Shown here piece by piece: positions 1 through 9,281 of a stretch of 54,687 nt of DNA. Below the pieces are notes generated by a model. The model was not told the DNA's origin. It made no database searches and saw only the letters and a program-made list of their open reading frames with translations. The DNA is taken from NCBI RefSeq assembly GCF_900101845.1, contig NZ_FNAM01000040.1, positions 1 through 54,687 on the forward strand. The letters are read 5' to 3'. Positions within the stretch are counted from its first letter, which is position 1, and every line of letters begins with the position of its first letter. This stretch comes from Sporomusa acidovorans. Lineage in GTDB: Bacteria > Bacillota > Negativicutes > Sporomusales > Sporomusaceae. The translations under genes were made by a program, and so were the position numbers.

Positions 1-70
<70 letters not shown>

Positions 71-130
71 GTATATTTATTGAAGCCATTTGTTGGCTCT
101 TACAATCTATTTGGAAATTGTTTTGGTTTT

Positions 131-150
131 ATATATCGCAAGCGATATAT
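131..150 (-). other. Hairpin in the 16S leader
   Basis: ATATATCGC and GCGATATAT form a perfect 9-bp inverted repeat with a 2-base loop, between the rRNA promoter and the mature 16S end. It probably folds in the rRNA leader, where processing and antitermination signals lie; the specific role is inferred from position only. Confidence 0.5.
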
Positions 151-230
151 AACCGCACATCTGGCTTTTTGATGCATTACTTACATTGTTCAGTTTTCAG
201 GGAACGGTCCGCTTGTTAGGGCGGAATATT

Positions 231-259
231 ATAATAGCATCTTCATTTAATTATGTCAA
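231..259 (-). promoter_or_regulatory. rRNA operon promoter
   Basis: On the minus strand there is a perfect -35 TTGACA (254-259), a 17-base spacer and a -10 TATTAT (231-236), about 160 bases upstream of the mature 16S end. It lies between tRNA-Leu(GAG) and 16S, so the rRNA operon can start on its own as well as by read-through from the tRNAs. Confidence 0.8.
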
Positions 260-313
260 CACTATTATGTACTTAAAATATTGTTTTTTATTGGAAGTTC
301 CGCGCTAATGCTT

Positions 314-378
314 GGAACTAAGCGACTCACTCATATTCTTGCTTCGCCCCAGCTTGCAACAAGATGGTTCGCTGCTTA
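314..378. repeat. tRNA-spacer repeat, copy A (short form)
   Basis: This shares GGAACTAAGCGACTCACTC, TTGCTTCGCC and the closing GGTTCGCTGCTTATGG with copies at 856-953 and 54377-54463. In all three, the repeat ends exactly where the CCA end of a minus-strand tRNA gene begins, here tRNA-Leu(GAG). It is therefore a sequence placed directly downstream of tRNAs. Confidence 0.75.
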
Positions 379-464
379 TGGTGCGGTAGAATGGATTTGA
401 ACCATCACGAGGTTGCCCCCGCCAGCCCCTCAAGCTGGTGCGTCTGCCGTTCCGCCACTACCGC
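379..464 (-). tRNA. tRNA-Leu (anticodon GAG)
   Basis: The acceptor stem GCGGTAG pairs with CTACCGC, the CCA end is encoded, and there is a long type II variable arm as expected for leucine tRNA. The anticodon loop TTGAGGG gives GAG. It is the last tRNA before the 16S gene in the minus-strand array. Confidence 0.95.
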
Positions 465-582
465 ATATTCGTTTACTCGATATTCGTGTGTTCGAAATTC
501 GATGGAATTTGCGATATTGCAAATTCCTTATAACAAATTGTTTTTCGATTAATCGATCCTCGACCTATCGAATCATCGAGAA
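465..582. repeat. TCGA/TTCGA-rich spacer between two tRNA-Leu genes
   Basis: This spacer holds many short TCGA, TTCGA and TCGAT words (for example ATTCGTTTACTCGATATTCG and ATCGATCCTCGACCTATCGA). The spacer between tRNA-Asp and tRNA-Val at 54541-54611 has the same composition. No gene is visible. The role is unknown; the pattern could be eroded copies of a short repeat. Confidence 0.5.
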
Positions 583-668
583 TGGTGCGGTCGAGTGGAT
601 TTGAACCACCACGAGGTTGCCCCCACTAGCTCCTGAGGCTAGCGCGTCTGCCGTTCCGCCACGACCGC
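583..668 (-). tRNA. tRNA-Leu (anticodon CAG)
   Basis: The acceptor stem GCGGTCG/CGACCGC, an encoded CCA and a long variable arm are visible. The anticodon loop CTCAGGA gives CAG. It closely resembles the neighbouring tRNA-Leu(GAG) gene outside the anticodon arm. Confidence 0.95.
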
Positions 669-675
669 ATGCTAT

Positions 676-752
676 TGGTGGATCTACTAGGATTTGAACC
701 TAGGACCCGCCGGTTATGAGCCGGATGCTCTACCAAACTGAGCTATAGATCC
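676..752 (-). tRNA. tRNA with CAT anticodon (elongator Met or Ile2)
   Basis: A complete cloverleaf with acceptor GGATCTA/TAGATCC and encoded CCA. The anticodon loop CTCATAA gives CAT. This could be elongator methionine or the lysidine-modified isoleucine tRNA; the sequence alone does not settle it. The acceptor lacks the mismatch typical of initiator tRNA. Confidence 0.93.
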
Positions 753-757
753 AAAAT

Positions 758-842
758 TGGTGGAGGGAGGTGGATTCGAACCACCGAAGTCAAAGACGGC
801 AGATTTACAGTCTGCTCCCTTTAGCCACTCGGGAATCCCTCC
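758..842 (-). tRNA. tRNA-Tyr (anticodon GTA)
   Basis: Acceptor GGAGGGA/TCCCTCC with encoded CCA, a long type II variable arm and an anticodon loop CTGTAAA giving GTA, all as expected for bacterial tyrosine tRNA. Confidence 0.96.
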
Positions 843-855
843 GAGATTATTTGAA

Positions 856-953
856 GGATGTTCTTCGCTAACGCTCAGAACTAAGCGACTCACTCGTATT
901 CTCGCTTCGCCTTTCGGCTCGCGACAACACGGTTCGCTGCTTATCGCTGCTTA
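856..953. repeat. tRNA-spacer repeat, copy B
   Basis: This fills the space between tRNA-Tyr and tRNA-Thr. It shares GATGTTCTTCGCTA, CGCTCAGAACTAAGCGACTC and GGTTCGCTGCTTAT with the copy at 54377-54463. Near its end CGCTGCTTAT is duplicated in tandem. It abuts the CCA end of tRNA-Thr. Confidence 0.8.
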
Positions 954-1029
954 TGGAGCTGGCGATAGGAATTGAACCCACAACCTGCTGATTACAAGTC
1001 AGCTGCTCTACCTATTGAGCTACGCCAGC
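954..1029 (-). tRNA. tRNA-Thr (anticodon TGT)
   Basis: Acceptor GCTGGCG/CGCCAGC, encoded CCA and an anticodon loop CTTGTAA giving TGT. It is the first tRNA after the promoter at 1082-1110. Confidence 0.96.
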
Positions 1030-1081
1030 ATTAAGAAGTGACAAACACATTCATTGGAATCTGAAATAACGTCACTTGGAT

Positions 1082-1110
1082 AGTATACACAAAACCAACT
1101 TGTTTAGCAA
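1082..1110 (-). promoter_or_regulatory. Promoter of the Thr-Tyr-Met/Ile-Leu-Leu tRNA array
   Basis: On the minus strand, -35 TTGCTA (1105-1110), a 17-base spacer and -10 TATACT (1082-1087) lie about 45 bases upstream of tRNA-Thr. The tRNA array therefore has its own promoter and does not depend on the Val-Asp-Arg array at the other edge. The rest of 1030-1218 holds nothing I can identify. Confidence 0.7.
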
Positions 1111-1218
1111 TAGGAATCTTATATTTTTTTACACCGACAGCTAATTAGCCAAAAGATACTAAAACTAGGACCCTATTCTTTGCGTTAATCCTGTTAACTA
1201 GGCAACTACTTGAGCATA

Positions 1219-2118
1219 TCAGGCCTCTACAATAGGCTGATACACATCTAGTTCGCAATAATTATCTGTTGTCAGCGAAGAATTGATATACTCAAATCTA
1301 AATGTATCCGCACATTTAAATCCGGATTTTAATATCCATTTTGAATACATATGGACTAATAAGCGACCTATTTGCCTGCCATTAATCTCATCCGGACGGA
1401 AAAAACCGACAAAACGAAATACGACATATTTATGGGCAGGTATTTCTACTCCGTCCATGCCTTCAGGAATTTTCGTCAAATCATGAACCTGGACAGATGG
1501 CATATAGTAAATATAGCCTTTACTGCGTTCTCCCCATTCCGTATAACCATAATATGCTTGTGAATCAACAGGGTCCGGTACTCTTTGCCGCTGATGATAA
1601 AAGAAATTTCTACCGTACAAATTTGCTGTTTTGTCTCCCGATTTACTCATAATTTTATGTTTGACGCCAATTAAGTATAATTTTTGTTTAAAAACAAAAA
1701 AGGGTTTGTATATTGCGGAATTGTGAACAGCATAAATATCATCAATACTTAACCTTTCTGTAAGTCGCAGCGACATTTGTTCAAATCTCACTTTTTGAGG
1801 TGTGAACCGAAATTTTTTACGAAACGCCCTAATATACGACTGCTCATACTCAAACCCGTAATTAAAAGCAATATCAATAACCCTCATATCAGAATGAACT
1901 AGATCATTAATACTTGCCGAAAGCTTGCGGGCCTGGACATAATCAATTAAAGACTCCCCTGTTAAGGATTTAAACATCCTATGCAAATGGTACTTGGAAA
2001 TTTCGCAATGTGCCGCAATGTCATCGAGGCTAATCTTATCGTAAAGATGAGCCTCGATAAAGTTCACGCATTTTACTATCGTCTCTTTAGTATCGATCAT
2101 GATGCTTTTCAACCTCAT
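1219..2118 (-). CDS. AraC-family regulator with GyrI-like effector domain
   Basis: A 299-residue DNA-binding regulator. Residues about 12-112 form the two helix-turn-helix AraC/XylS domain (CEISKYHLHRMFKSLTGESL, then IDIAFNYGFEYEQSYIRAFR and a closing FTPQKVR). Residues about 125-299 look like a GyrI-like/AraC effector-binding domain (IPAHKYVVFRFVG; a C-terminal CELDVYQPI). This arrangement is known from Rob- and BmrR-type regulators that sense bulky, often toxic small molecules, which fits the efflux-rich surroundings. The ligand is unknown. ATG at 2118 has no clear ribosome site; ATG at 2100 with GAGG 12 bases upstream is an alternative. It stands alone next to the tRNA promoter, and no target is evident. 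Confidence 0.88.
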   Translation of the reverse strand: MRLKSIMIDTKETIVKCVNFIEAHLYDKISLDDIAAHCEISKYHLHRMFKSLTGESLIDYVQARKLSASINDLVHSDMRVIDIAFNYGFEYEQSYIRAFRKKFRFTPQKVRFEQMSLRLTERLSIDDIYAVHNSAIYKPFFVFKQKLYLIGVKHKIMSKSGDKTANLYGRNFFYHQRQRVPDPVDSQAYYGYTEWGERSKGYIYYMPSVQVHDLTKIPEGMDGVEIPAHKYVVFRFVGFFRPDEINGRQIGRLLVHMYSKWILKSGFKCADTFRFEYINSSLTTDNYCELDVYQPIVEA

Positions 2119-2177
2119 AAAGTTATAGCCGCTTGGGGCGATTGACGTTCCATATAAATCTCTGTTTGTAAAACATG

Positions 2178-3410
2178 CTAGAATGCCTTTAAAATCAATG
2201 TGGCATTTTGCCCGCCAAAGCCGAACGAATTCGTCATTGCGTAGGAAATTTCCGCCGTTCTGCCTTCATTGGGGATATATTCCAAATCGCATTCAGGATC
2301 TGCCGTATTATAATTTATCGTTGGCGGTAAAAACCCCGACTTAAGGGCACATGCTGTAATAATCGCTTCAACGGCTCCTGCGGCTCCCAATAAATGGCCT
2401 GTCATAGATTTTGTTGAACTAACAGGAAGTTGATAGGCATATTTTCCAAAAACATTTTTAATTGCTTTTGTTTCGCTTTTGTCATTCAGGGGAGTAGATG
2501 TTCCATGAGCATTCACATACCCAATACCGGAAGGCTTGATTCCCGCATCCTGAAGCGCTGTTTGCATACAAAGAATGGCTCCTTCCGCCCCTTCCGGAAT
2601 TCCCGTAACATGGTAAGCATCATTAGTACACCCATAACCTACCACTTCAGCGACTATCTGTGCACCTCGCTGTAATGCATGGTTCAGTTCCTCGAGAATT
2701 AAAACCCCTGCTCCTTCTCCGATTACAAACCCGTCCCGATTCAAATCAAACGGCCTGCTGGCTGAATGAATGTCTGAATTGGTTGTCATCGCCTTCATAG
2801 CACAAAAACCGGCAAGTGCCAGTCGGGTTATCGGCGCTTCCGCCCCACCGGCAATAATTAGGTCAGCAGCATCTCGCTGAATAATTTTATAGGCGTCACC
2901 AATTGCATTGGTAGATGTCGCACAAGCCGTTACAGGACATTCACTGAATCCCCTGACTTTATACTGAATAGCAACAAGCCCGGTTGCCATATTAGGCAGC
3001 ATCATCGGCACAAAAAACGGACTCACCCGGTTCGGTCCTTTTTCCTGCAATATACATTGTTGTTTCTCCAGAGTTTCGATGCCGCCAATGCCGGAACCGA
3101 TAATTACGCCAACTCTCTCCCGATTGATTGTAGCGAGGTCCAGTTGTGCATTGTCAACAGCCAACTTTGTTGCCGCCAACGCATATTGCGCAAATCTATC
3201 CATTCTTTTCAATTCTTTTTTCTCAACAAACAGGCTTGCATCAAAATCTTTGATTTCCGCGGCTACTTGCGTAGACATATCACTAACATCAATACGTTCG
3301 ATTTTGCTGATACCGGATTTTCCGGCTCTTACAGATTCCCATAAAGGGTCCGCACCTATCCCCAGAGAAGTGACCGCACCCATCCCTGTGATCACTACAC
3401 GTTTTTTCAC
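2178..3410 (-). CDS. fabF: Beta-ketoacyl-ACP synthase II
   Basis: Condensing enzyme that elongates acyl-ACP with malonyl-ACP in fatty acid synthesis. The catalytic triad is visible: Cys163 in VTACATSTN, His302 in NAHGTSTPLND and His339 in KSMTGHLLGAAG. I choose the GTG at 3408-3410 because GGAGG lies 7 bases upstream and the protein then begins MKKRVVITGMG and has 410 residues, the normal FabF length; the open frame extends 20 codons further without support. It stands alone, without other fab genes, on the same strand as the TetR gene at 3587-4237. It may be a spare copy whose expression is tied to membrane or solvent stress, but that is inference. Confidence 0.93.
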   Translation of the reverse strand: MKKRVVITGMGAVTSLGIGADPLWESVRAGKSGISKIERIDVSDMSTQVAAEIKDFDASLFVEKKELKRMDRFAQYALAATKLAVDNAQLDLATINRERVGVIIGSGIGGIETLEKQQCILQEKGPNRVSPFFVPMMLPNMATGLVAIQYKVRGFSECPVTACATSTNAIGDAYKIIQRDAADLIIAGGAEAPITRLALAGFCAMKAMTTNSDIHSASRPFDLNRDGFVIGEGAGVLILEELNHALQRGAQIVAEVVGYGCTNDAYHVTGIPEGAEGAILCMQTALQDAGIKPSGIGYVNAHGTSTPLNDKSETKAIKNVFGKYAYQLPVSSTKSMTGHLLGAAGAVEAIITACALKSGFLPPTINYNTADPECDLEYIPNEGRTAEISYAMTNSFGFGGQNATLILKAF

Positions 3411-3586
3411 GACAATTCCTCCAAATTCAATCAGTTTGATTTCGGTACAGATGATCACCTGTGCCCACAAACCGTTAATTTAATCGTCATGAACACTTTA
3501 GCACAAACAGTCTTTCAGAAATGAACCGTTATTGCTTTTTCAACTATTCCGCGAAAAAAATAGTGGTGTATTATTAATGGCTTTTG

Positions 3587-4237
3587 TTATCCTGTCCCTG
3601 CTTTAACTGGAGCCAGTGTATTACTAAGCAGTTCCAAGGCAAAACGAATAAATTCTTCCTGAATGAGTACCGGATCGTTATGAAAAGATGGCCCAAATTC
3701 CGACAATCGATAAAAAAATCCTATTGTAAAATATATCATTGAATAGGCACTTAGCTTTGAGCCCAAATCCTTGCGAATGCTTCCGTCTTTTTTCCCCTTT
3801 TCGATCGTTTCCACTAAAAACTGTACCATTGATGCTTTTATCTCTTCTGCTTTCCGGCAATGAGCATTTTCCTCACCATCTTTTTTGATAAACGGACAAA
3901 ATTTTAACAACCGGAATGTGTGGGGGAAATCCATGTAAAACTGATAATAGGCAAAAATAAACCGGCGTATCTGTTCAAACCCGTTGTTTTCCTGTTGAAC
4001 TGCCGCTAGTAAATAATCAAACACTGTTTGATATCCCTTGCAGGCCACGGCAAAATATAAATCCTCTTTGTTGATAAAATATTGATAAAGGGTTTTCTTC
4101 GTAAATTCCGCTTCTTTGGCTATCTCATCCATAGAAGCGTCGTCATATCCTTTTTGGTAAAAAATTTTTTCAGCCGCCATGATAATCTCCGCTTCCCGTG
4201 TTTGCCTTTCCCGTTGACGTCTGGATAATTTCTGCAC
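3587..4237 (-). CDS. TetR-family regulator, divergent to the first RND locus
   Basis: The N-terminal helix-turn-helix is clear (MDEIAKEAEFTKKTLYQYFI), after an arginine-rich start; the rest is a helical ligand/dimer domain. GTG at 4237 is preceded by AAGGAG at a rather long spacing of 12; an upstream TTG at 4270 has no ribosome site. The gene is divergent from the adaptor-RND locus at 4444, with two perfect 12-bp palindromes in between, the usual layout of a TetR repressor controlling an efflux pump. That pump is now broken, so the regulator may be an orphan or may act on fabF, which follows on the same strand. The ligand is unknown. Confidence 0.9.
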   Translation of the reverse strand: MQKLSRRQRERQTREAEIIMAAEKIFYQKGYDDASMDEIAKEAEFTKKTLYQYFINKEDLYFAVACKGYQTVFDYLLAAVQQENNGFEQIRRFIFAYYQFYMDFPHTFRLLKFCPFIKKDGEENAHCRKAEEIKASMVQFLVETIEKGKKDGSIRKDLGSKLSAYSMIYFTIGFFYRLSEFGPSFHNDPVLIQEEFIRFALELLSNTLAPVKAGTG

Positions 4238-4292
4238 TAAAAAATTCCACTCCTTACTCTTGATTTTCAAATTTTTATGTTTTACTATACTA

Positions 4293-4342
4293 TTAGTATA
4301 CTAAATTAAACATCGGTATATTGTTGTAACTATACGCGTATA
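4293..4342. promoter_or_regulatory. Candidate TetR operators (two perfect palindromes)
   Basis: TTAGTATACTAA (4293-4304) and TATACGCGTATA (4331-4342) are each perfect 12-bp palindromes, with centres 38 bp apart, in the 4238-4443 divergent gap. Position and symmetry fit operators for the adjacent TetR protein. The two sequences are not the same, so only one may be its true site. Confidence 0.5.
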
Positions 4343-4443
4343 TTGTAGACCGTACAAATTACCTTTGTCAATGATTTGGCTTAGCCTTTGATGCAGGGAA
4401 TTCAGTATGGTTTAACGCGGAAGATGAAGGGGAGCGTATTTTT

Positions 4444-7275
4444 ATGGGACAAAGGCAGAAACAATCCATCCTATTTTGCACAACCGGGTTTATTGTGGCA
4501 GTTTCATTACTATTAATAGGTTGTTCAAAAACGGAAATACAAAAAGATGAAGTTGCTGTAGTCAATTCGCTGGTGGTAAAAAGTGAAAAAACCGGCCAGG
4601 GCGCCAGCTACTCCGGCGAAGTACGGGGCCGGTACGAAAGCCAGCTGGCTTTTCAAGTCGGGGGAAAGATTATCAAACGCCATGTTGATTTGGGTAGTGT
4701 TGTCAATGCTAATTGGCGTACAGGATGAAAAAATTTTTATTGAAATTGAAAGCAGTAAACTAGCCCATTGGGCATTGATCCCAATTTAATTGTCAGTACC
4801 ATTAAAGCGCAGGATGCCATGACCGCTTCCGGCATGATCGATACCTCCTCCGATAATGTTTATTTACGGGTCAGCGGCATGTTCGATAACATCGACAGCA
4901 TTCGCAATCTGCCGATTCGCGCCAATGACCGCACTTTCCGTTTAGGCGATATTGCCCGGATTGAACGCAGTTACGCCGATCCGATTGAACCAAAAATGTA
5001 TTATAACGGACAGCCCGCCATCGGCATTGCCATATCTATGGATAAAGGCGGCAACATCCTTACCTTGGGCGCTGATCTTACGAAAACAGTTGCTCAAATC
5101 AAAAAGAGTTTGCCGCTTGGGTTAGAACTCAGTCAGGTTTCCAATCAGCCCAAAACTGTTGAAGAGTCCATCAATGAATTTGTGAAATCCTTACGTGAAG
5201 CCGTAATCATTGTTTTGCTTGTCAGCTTTCTAAGTCTGGGGATGCGCTCCGGCATGGTGGTGGCCCTATGTATTCCCTTGGTTCTGGCCGGCACCTTTAC
5301 CTGCATGAAACTCACCGGCATTGACTTACATAAAGTTTCGCTGGGAGCCCTCATCATCGCCTTAGGTCTCCTGGTAGATGATGCCATTATTTCTGTAGAA
5401 ATGATGAGCGTAAAACTGGAGCAAGGCTGGGATCGTTTTAAGGCTGCTTGTTTTGCCTATACAGCGACCGCATTTCCCATGCTGACAGGGACACTCATCA
5501 CCTGCGCCGGCTTCATCCCCGTAGGCTTTTCCCAGGGAAGCGCCGCGGAATTTGTTAAAAGCATCTTTACCGTGGTCACTATCGCTCTGGTGATATCCTG
5601 GCTGGTATCCGTTTTGGTGACACCTTTATTGGGCTATAAGATAATCAAACCTAAACCGGCAACAAATCACTCGGACATCTATGATACAAAGTTTTACCAA
5701 TTTTTCCGAAAAACACTCATTTGGTGTCTGTGTCACAGAAAACTGGTACTAGGCATCACACTGGCCAGTTTTATCGGTTCAATTTTTCTCTTCAAATTTG
5801 TAAAACAGGAATTTTTTCCGCCATCCATCCGTCCTGAGTTGATTGTGGAAATGACGTTGCCGGAAGGCGCGTCGCTTAAAGCTACCGAGCAAGAGGCAAA
5901 CCACTTTGCCCAAAGCCTTACTAACGACCCCGACATTGACAACTTCAGCTATTATGTTGGTGAAGGGGCTCCCCGTTTTGTGTTAACCGCCGATCCCACC
6001 CTCCCGGCCAATAATTATGCCCAGTTTGTCATTGTAGCCAAGAATCTGGATGCGCGTAACGAATTAAATAAAAAAATAAGCAAATTATTTACGGAAGACT
6101 TCGCTAACGTGCGCGGTCATACCAAAGTCATCCTGACCGGCCCGCCCTCACCTTATCCCGTTATACTCAGGGTAACAGGCTATGAACATGAAAAAGTCCG
6201 TAACATTGCCCAACAAGTAAGTAATGTCATGGCCGCCAACGCTCAAATTACCCATATTAACTGGGACTGGAACGAAAAAAGCAAGGTCATGCACGTAACG
6301 ATTGACCAAGACAAAGCCAGAATGCTGGGAATTGACAGCCAGACTTTGGCCACGAATTTGCAAACACAGATATCCGGCACCGCCATATCTGAGTTTAGGG
6401 AAAAAGATAAAACCGTGGATATCGTATATCGTGTCAACCGGGAAAGCCGGAAAGATTTATCCCATGTGAAAGACCTCAATGTTCATATCGGCAATGGCCA
6501 GTTTGTCCCCTTGGAGCAAATTGCCAAAATCAGTTTTGAGGCCGAAGACGGCCTAATCTGGCGACGTGATCTGAAGCCTACCATTACTGTACAGGCAGAT
6601 GTCACCGCTGGCGTCACCGGCAATGACATGACAAAACTAGTTTATGAACAACTTAAGGAGTTACGTGAAAACTTGCCGCTGGGCTATAGCATTGATGTCG
6701 GCGGTTCGCTCGAACGGAGCAAAACTTCCATGGACTTTTTGCTTCAACCGGTGCCTGCCATGGTGATTATCATTCTTACATTCCTGATGTTTCAGTTGCA
6801 AAAAATTTCTCATATGATTTTAACGGTATTAACCGCGCCGCTGGGAGTCATTGGGGTTAGCGTTTCCTTACTGCTGACGCAACGTCCGCTGGGTTTTGTG
6901 GCTGAACTGGGCATACTGGCACTTAGCGGCATGATCATCCGGAACTCAGTCATCCTAATCGATCAGATTGAACAGCATATCAACGACGGAGAAACTCCCT
7001 GGGATGCCATTATTGACTCTGCCATCCTGCGCTTTCGCCCCATAATGCTGACAGCCGCCGCCGCTATCTTGGGCATGCTACCTTTGATGCAAAGCGTTTT
7101 CTGGGGTCCCATGGCCGTTGCCATTGCCGGCGGTTTGCTGGTCGCCACCGTATTAACGCTCTTGGTTTTGCCCACTATGTATGCAGCCTGGTTTAAGATA
7201 AAACCTAATTCGCAATTAGAGCAAAAAGATAGTCAACAAAATAACAAAAGTCCTGCAATGCCAGGAAATAATTAA
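4444..7275 (+). pseudogene. Broken adaptor-RND efflux locus (deletion fusion plus frameshift)
   Basis: The first 91 residues are a lipoprotein-type periplasmic adaptor start (lipobox LLIGC, then SGEVRGRYESQLAFQVGGKI), matching the intact adaptor at 45868. At about 4712 the sequence jumps into the middle of the RND permease (GVQDEKIFIEIESSKLA), so the rest of the adaptor and about the first 190 permease residues are gone. At about 4770 one A seems to be missing (GCCCATTGGG where the paralogue pattern wants GCCCAATTGGG). From 4768 a long frame gives the remaining 835 residues, including LLVDDAIIS in TM4 and the C-terminal transmembrane block. A pump cannot be made without the N-terminal membrane and porter parts. 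It is one of three paralogous loci here, with 26348-28832 (broken) and 45868-50093 (intact). Confidence 0.88.
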
Positions 7276-7293
7276 ACTCAAACTAGATAAGAA

Positions 7294-7323
7294 ACAACCG
7301 CACCCGTTCACTGGTGCGGTTGT
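7294..7323. terminator. Bidirectional terminator hairpin
   Basis: ACAACCGCACC and GGTGCGGTTGT form a perfect 11-bp stem with an 8-base loop between two convergent genes, the broken pump and the XRE-methyltransferase. The T-run on either side is weak. Confidence 0.65.
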
Positions 7324-7344
7324 CCGTTTATAAATCCTGTATGC

Positions 7345-8175
7345 TTAAACTTCTGTCTTTCTGGCAATTATACTGCTTACAGCATGCCGATGAGGTATAC
7401 CGGCTGAATTGCATTCTATAATTTGCTCCTCACAGTGAAGTATCTCCCAGTCATGATAATACCTAGCCAAATCACCAGACAGATAAAAATACTCATTCTT
7501 TTCCCAGTCAGGCGCCATCTTGATAAATGGCTTTTCAACAAAAATCAAGTGGGCGTTAAGTCCGCCAGCGCTCGTATGACGTTTATACCTGTCAAAATGA
7601 TTTTGCCGTTCGGCCACCGGCAAAAATTGCAATGAACCGTGAGAATAAATTACATCATATACATTTCTAAGTTCGTAGCCGATCATATCGGCGTGAAGAA
7701 TATTGACCTCATGGCCTGACATTTGACTATACTGCCTGATTTTTTCTACACCCGGTGTTGAGATCTCCAACGCATCTACCAGAAAGCCGGATTGTGAGAA
7801 ATAGACTGCATCCCGTCCTTCTCCGCTGCCAATATCTAATAAACGCTTATCCATTTTAGCCTGCAGAATGTCTACAACTTGTTCGGCAAGCAAAGAATGC
7901 TGCGTCCCCCAGTAATATTCCTCTTTCTTGTATTCTCCATCATATGGACCTGTTTTTTCCGTAAAGCATCCGCCAGTTAGTAGGCGGTCAATTGATACTG
8001 CCAACGTTTTTGCTAGCTGCGGCAATAATGCAATATCAGGCAAAGCATTGCCTTTTTCCCATTTGGATACAGCTTGCGGGGTAACATTTAAAATAACGCT
8101 AATTTGTTCCTGCGTATATCCTAGTTCCTTTCTCAGGGCAGCGATACGCAGTCCAATTTCATGATTTATATGCAT
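7345..8175 (-). CDS. XRE DNA-binding domain fused to a TehB-like methyltransferase
   Basis: A 276-residue two-domain protein. Residues about 8-66 are a Cro/C1 helix-turn-helix (LGYTQEQISVILNVTPQAVS, KWEKGNALPD). Residues about 95-276 are a class I SAM-dependent methyltransferase with motif I LLDIGSGEGRDAVYF and an acidic end of beta 2 (VDALEIS). The C-terminal part (YYHDWEILHCEEQIIE, HRHAVSSIIARK) resembles TehB-type tellurite/chalcogenide methyltransferases. The fusion suggests a regulator coupled to SAM or substrate binding, or a methyltransferase that controls its own gene. The substrate is not known. AAGGAAG lies 7 bases before the ATG. It is a single-gene unit. Confidence 0.85.
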   Translation of the reverse strand: MHINHEIGLRIAALRKELGYTQEQISVILNVTPQAVSKWEKGNALPDIALLPQLAKTLAVSIDRLLTGGCFTEKTGPYDGEYKKEEYYWGTQHSLLAEQVVDILQAKMDKRLLDIGSGEGRDAVYFSQSGFLVDALEISTPGVEKIRQYSQMSGHEVNILHADMIGYELRNVYDVIYSHGSLQFLPVAERQNHFDRYKRHTSAGGLNAHLIFVEKPFIKMAPDWEKNEYFYLSGDLARYYHDWEILHCEEQIIECNSAGIPHRHAVSSIIARKTEV

Positions 8176-8293
8176 AGGTAATCTTCCTTTTCAAGATTAT
8201 CAGTACTGACAATACCATTGTATCTTGGGAAGATTCCAAAGTCCACCAAGTCGTAGTTGTAACCCGCTGCAAGACATACAACCGCTGGTTGAG

Positions 8294-8713
8294 TTAAGTA
8301 CGAAATTGTTCCCGTTTTTGCTGTAACTTTTCATTTACATAGATAAATTGCCGGTAATTAGCGTAAGCAATCGCCATCCCCAGTATTTCGGCCACGGCTA
8401 CCAAAATAACGACTTTTCCCCAGGGCAGTTTGCCAATGCACCAGGTAGCAAGCGCTGTCCCTATGCCAATGATCACAGGAACCAAAATCCAGAGAAATGT
8501 CAATTGACGCTGCTTCTGACCGACCAGCCATAGACAAATACCGCGGCTAAAAGTACCGATGAGGGCACCAGCCAATATCGATGAAAGTAAGATGCGCAGC
8601 ATGACCGGCTCATAAAATTGTATTACTATTGCCGTTATTCCTACCAGCAACCCAACAAATCCCGAAGCGATGGCTGTCCAAACGTAGGCTTTAAGATTAT
8701 CTTTTCTATCCAT
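8294..8713 (-). CDS. DUF3021-type membrane protein, partner of LytTR
   Basis: A 139-residue protein with four predicted membrane helices (about residues 10-32, 38-60, 70-92 and 98-118) and a charged C-terminal tail (QQKREQFRT). Genes of the DUF3021 family very often follow a LytTR-domain regulator, and this one follows such a gene by 19 bases on the same strand. By analogy with such pairs it may bind or restrain the regulator at the membrane; nothing in the sequence proves that. Confidence 0.82.
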   Translation of the reverse strand: MDRKDNLKAYVWTAIASGFVGLLVGITAIVIQFYEPVMLRILLSSILAGALIGTFSRGICLWLVGQKQRQLTFLWILVPVIIGIGTALATWCIGKLPWGKVVILVAVAEILGMAIAYANYRQFIYVNEKLQQKREQFRT

Positions 8714-8732
8714 AAAAGTACTCCTCCATAAA

Positions 8733-9281
8733 CTATATTTCCAAAAATGCGCGGAAGTCTTTCATATAGGTTCGTGATACTTCAACTTCCTTATTGTTTG
8801 TTAACCGCAGAACATACCTGCCCCCAAACCAGGGTACAATTTCTCGGACATTGACAATATTCACAATTAACGATTTGCTAATGCGAATAAAACCTTTAGC
8901 CCGCAGGGCATGTTCCAATTCATAAAGTTTAGATTTAACACTTAAGGATTGCTCTGGAGTTACAAGATACACTGAATTTCCCATGGCTTCAATGTACAAT
9001 ATCCGGTCATGCGGAATAAGTTCAAAAGTTTCTTTACTTTCATGCCAGCCGCCAATTACCTGACGTATACCTTCTCTTCGTCCAGACCGTGTATCAAACA
9101 AACCTGTTAAAGTTTCCAAATCCTCTGGTGAAAACCTAATAATCACCCCTTGATCCGGCGCCTCCTGGCCTCGTTCTACCAACGTCACATCACCTTCTTC
9201 ACCAACCTCCCATCCCCTGGCATCCAGATGCTCTGCCAATAGTGAATGAAGAGCGCGCGAACACAACAGTCGAATATTCAT
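8733..9281 (-). CDS. LytTR-domain transcriptional regulator
   Basis: 182 residues. The C-terminal LytTR DNA-binding domain spans about residues 80-180 (ILYIEAMGNSVYLVT, GFIRISKSLIVNI, SRTYMKDFRAFL). The N-terminal 75 residues are not a response-regulator receiver: no Asp/Lys receiver pattern is seen. It is therefore a one-component-type LytTR regulator, cotranscribed with the DUF3021 membrane protein. Upstream at 9368-9460 are a promoter and three regularly spaced repeats that also occur before the nitroreductase gene, which suggests autoregulation and control of that gene. Confidence 0.9.
   Translation of the reverse strand: MNIRLLCSRALHSLLAEHLDARGWEVGEEGDVTLVERGQEAPDQGVIIRFSPEDLETLTGLFDTRSGRREGIRQVIGGWHESKETFELIPHDRILYIEAMGNSVYLVTPEQSLSVKSKLYELEHALRAKGFIRISKSLIVNIVNVREIVPWFGGRYVLRLTNNKEVEVSRTYMKDFRAFLEI

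Noticed and set aside
8294..9281. The LytTR/DUF3021 pair as a toxin-antitoxin module.
   Set aside because: Sizes, the four-helix membrane protein and the LytTR domain fit a regulator pair better.
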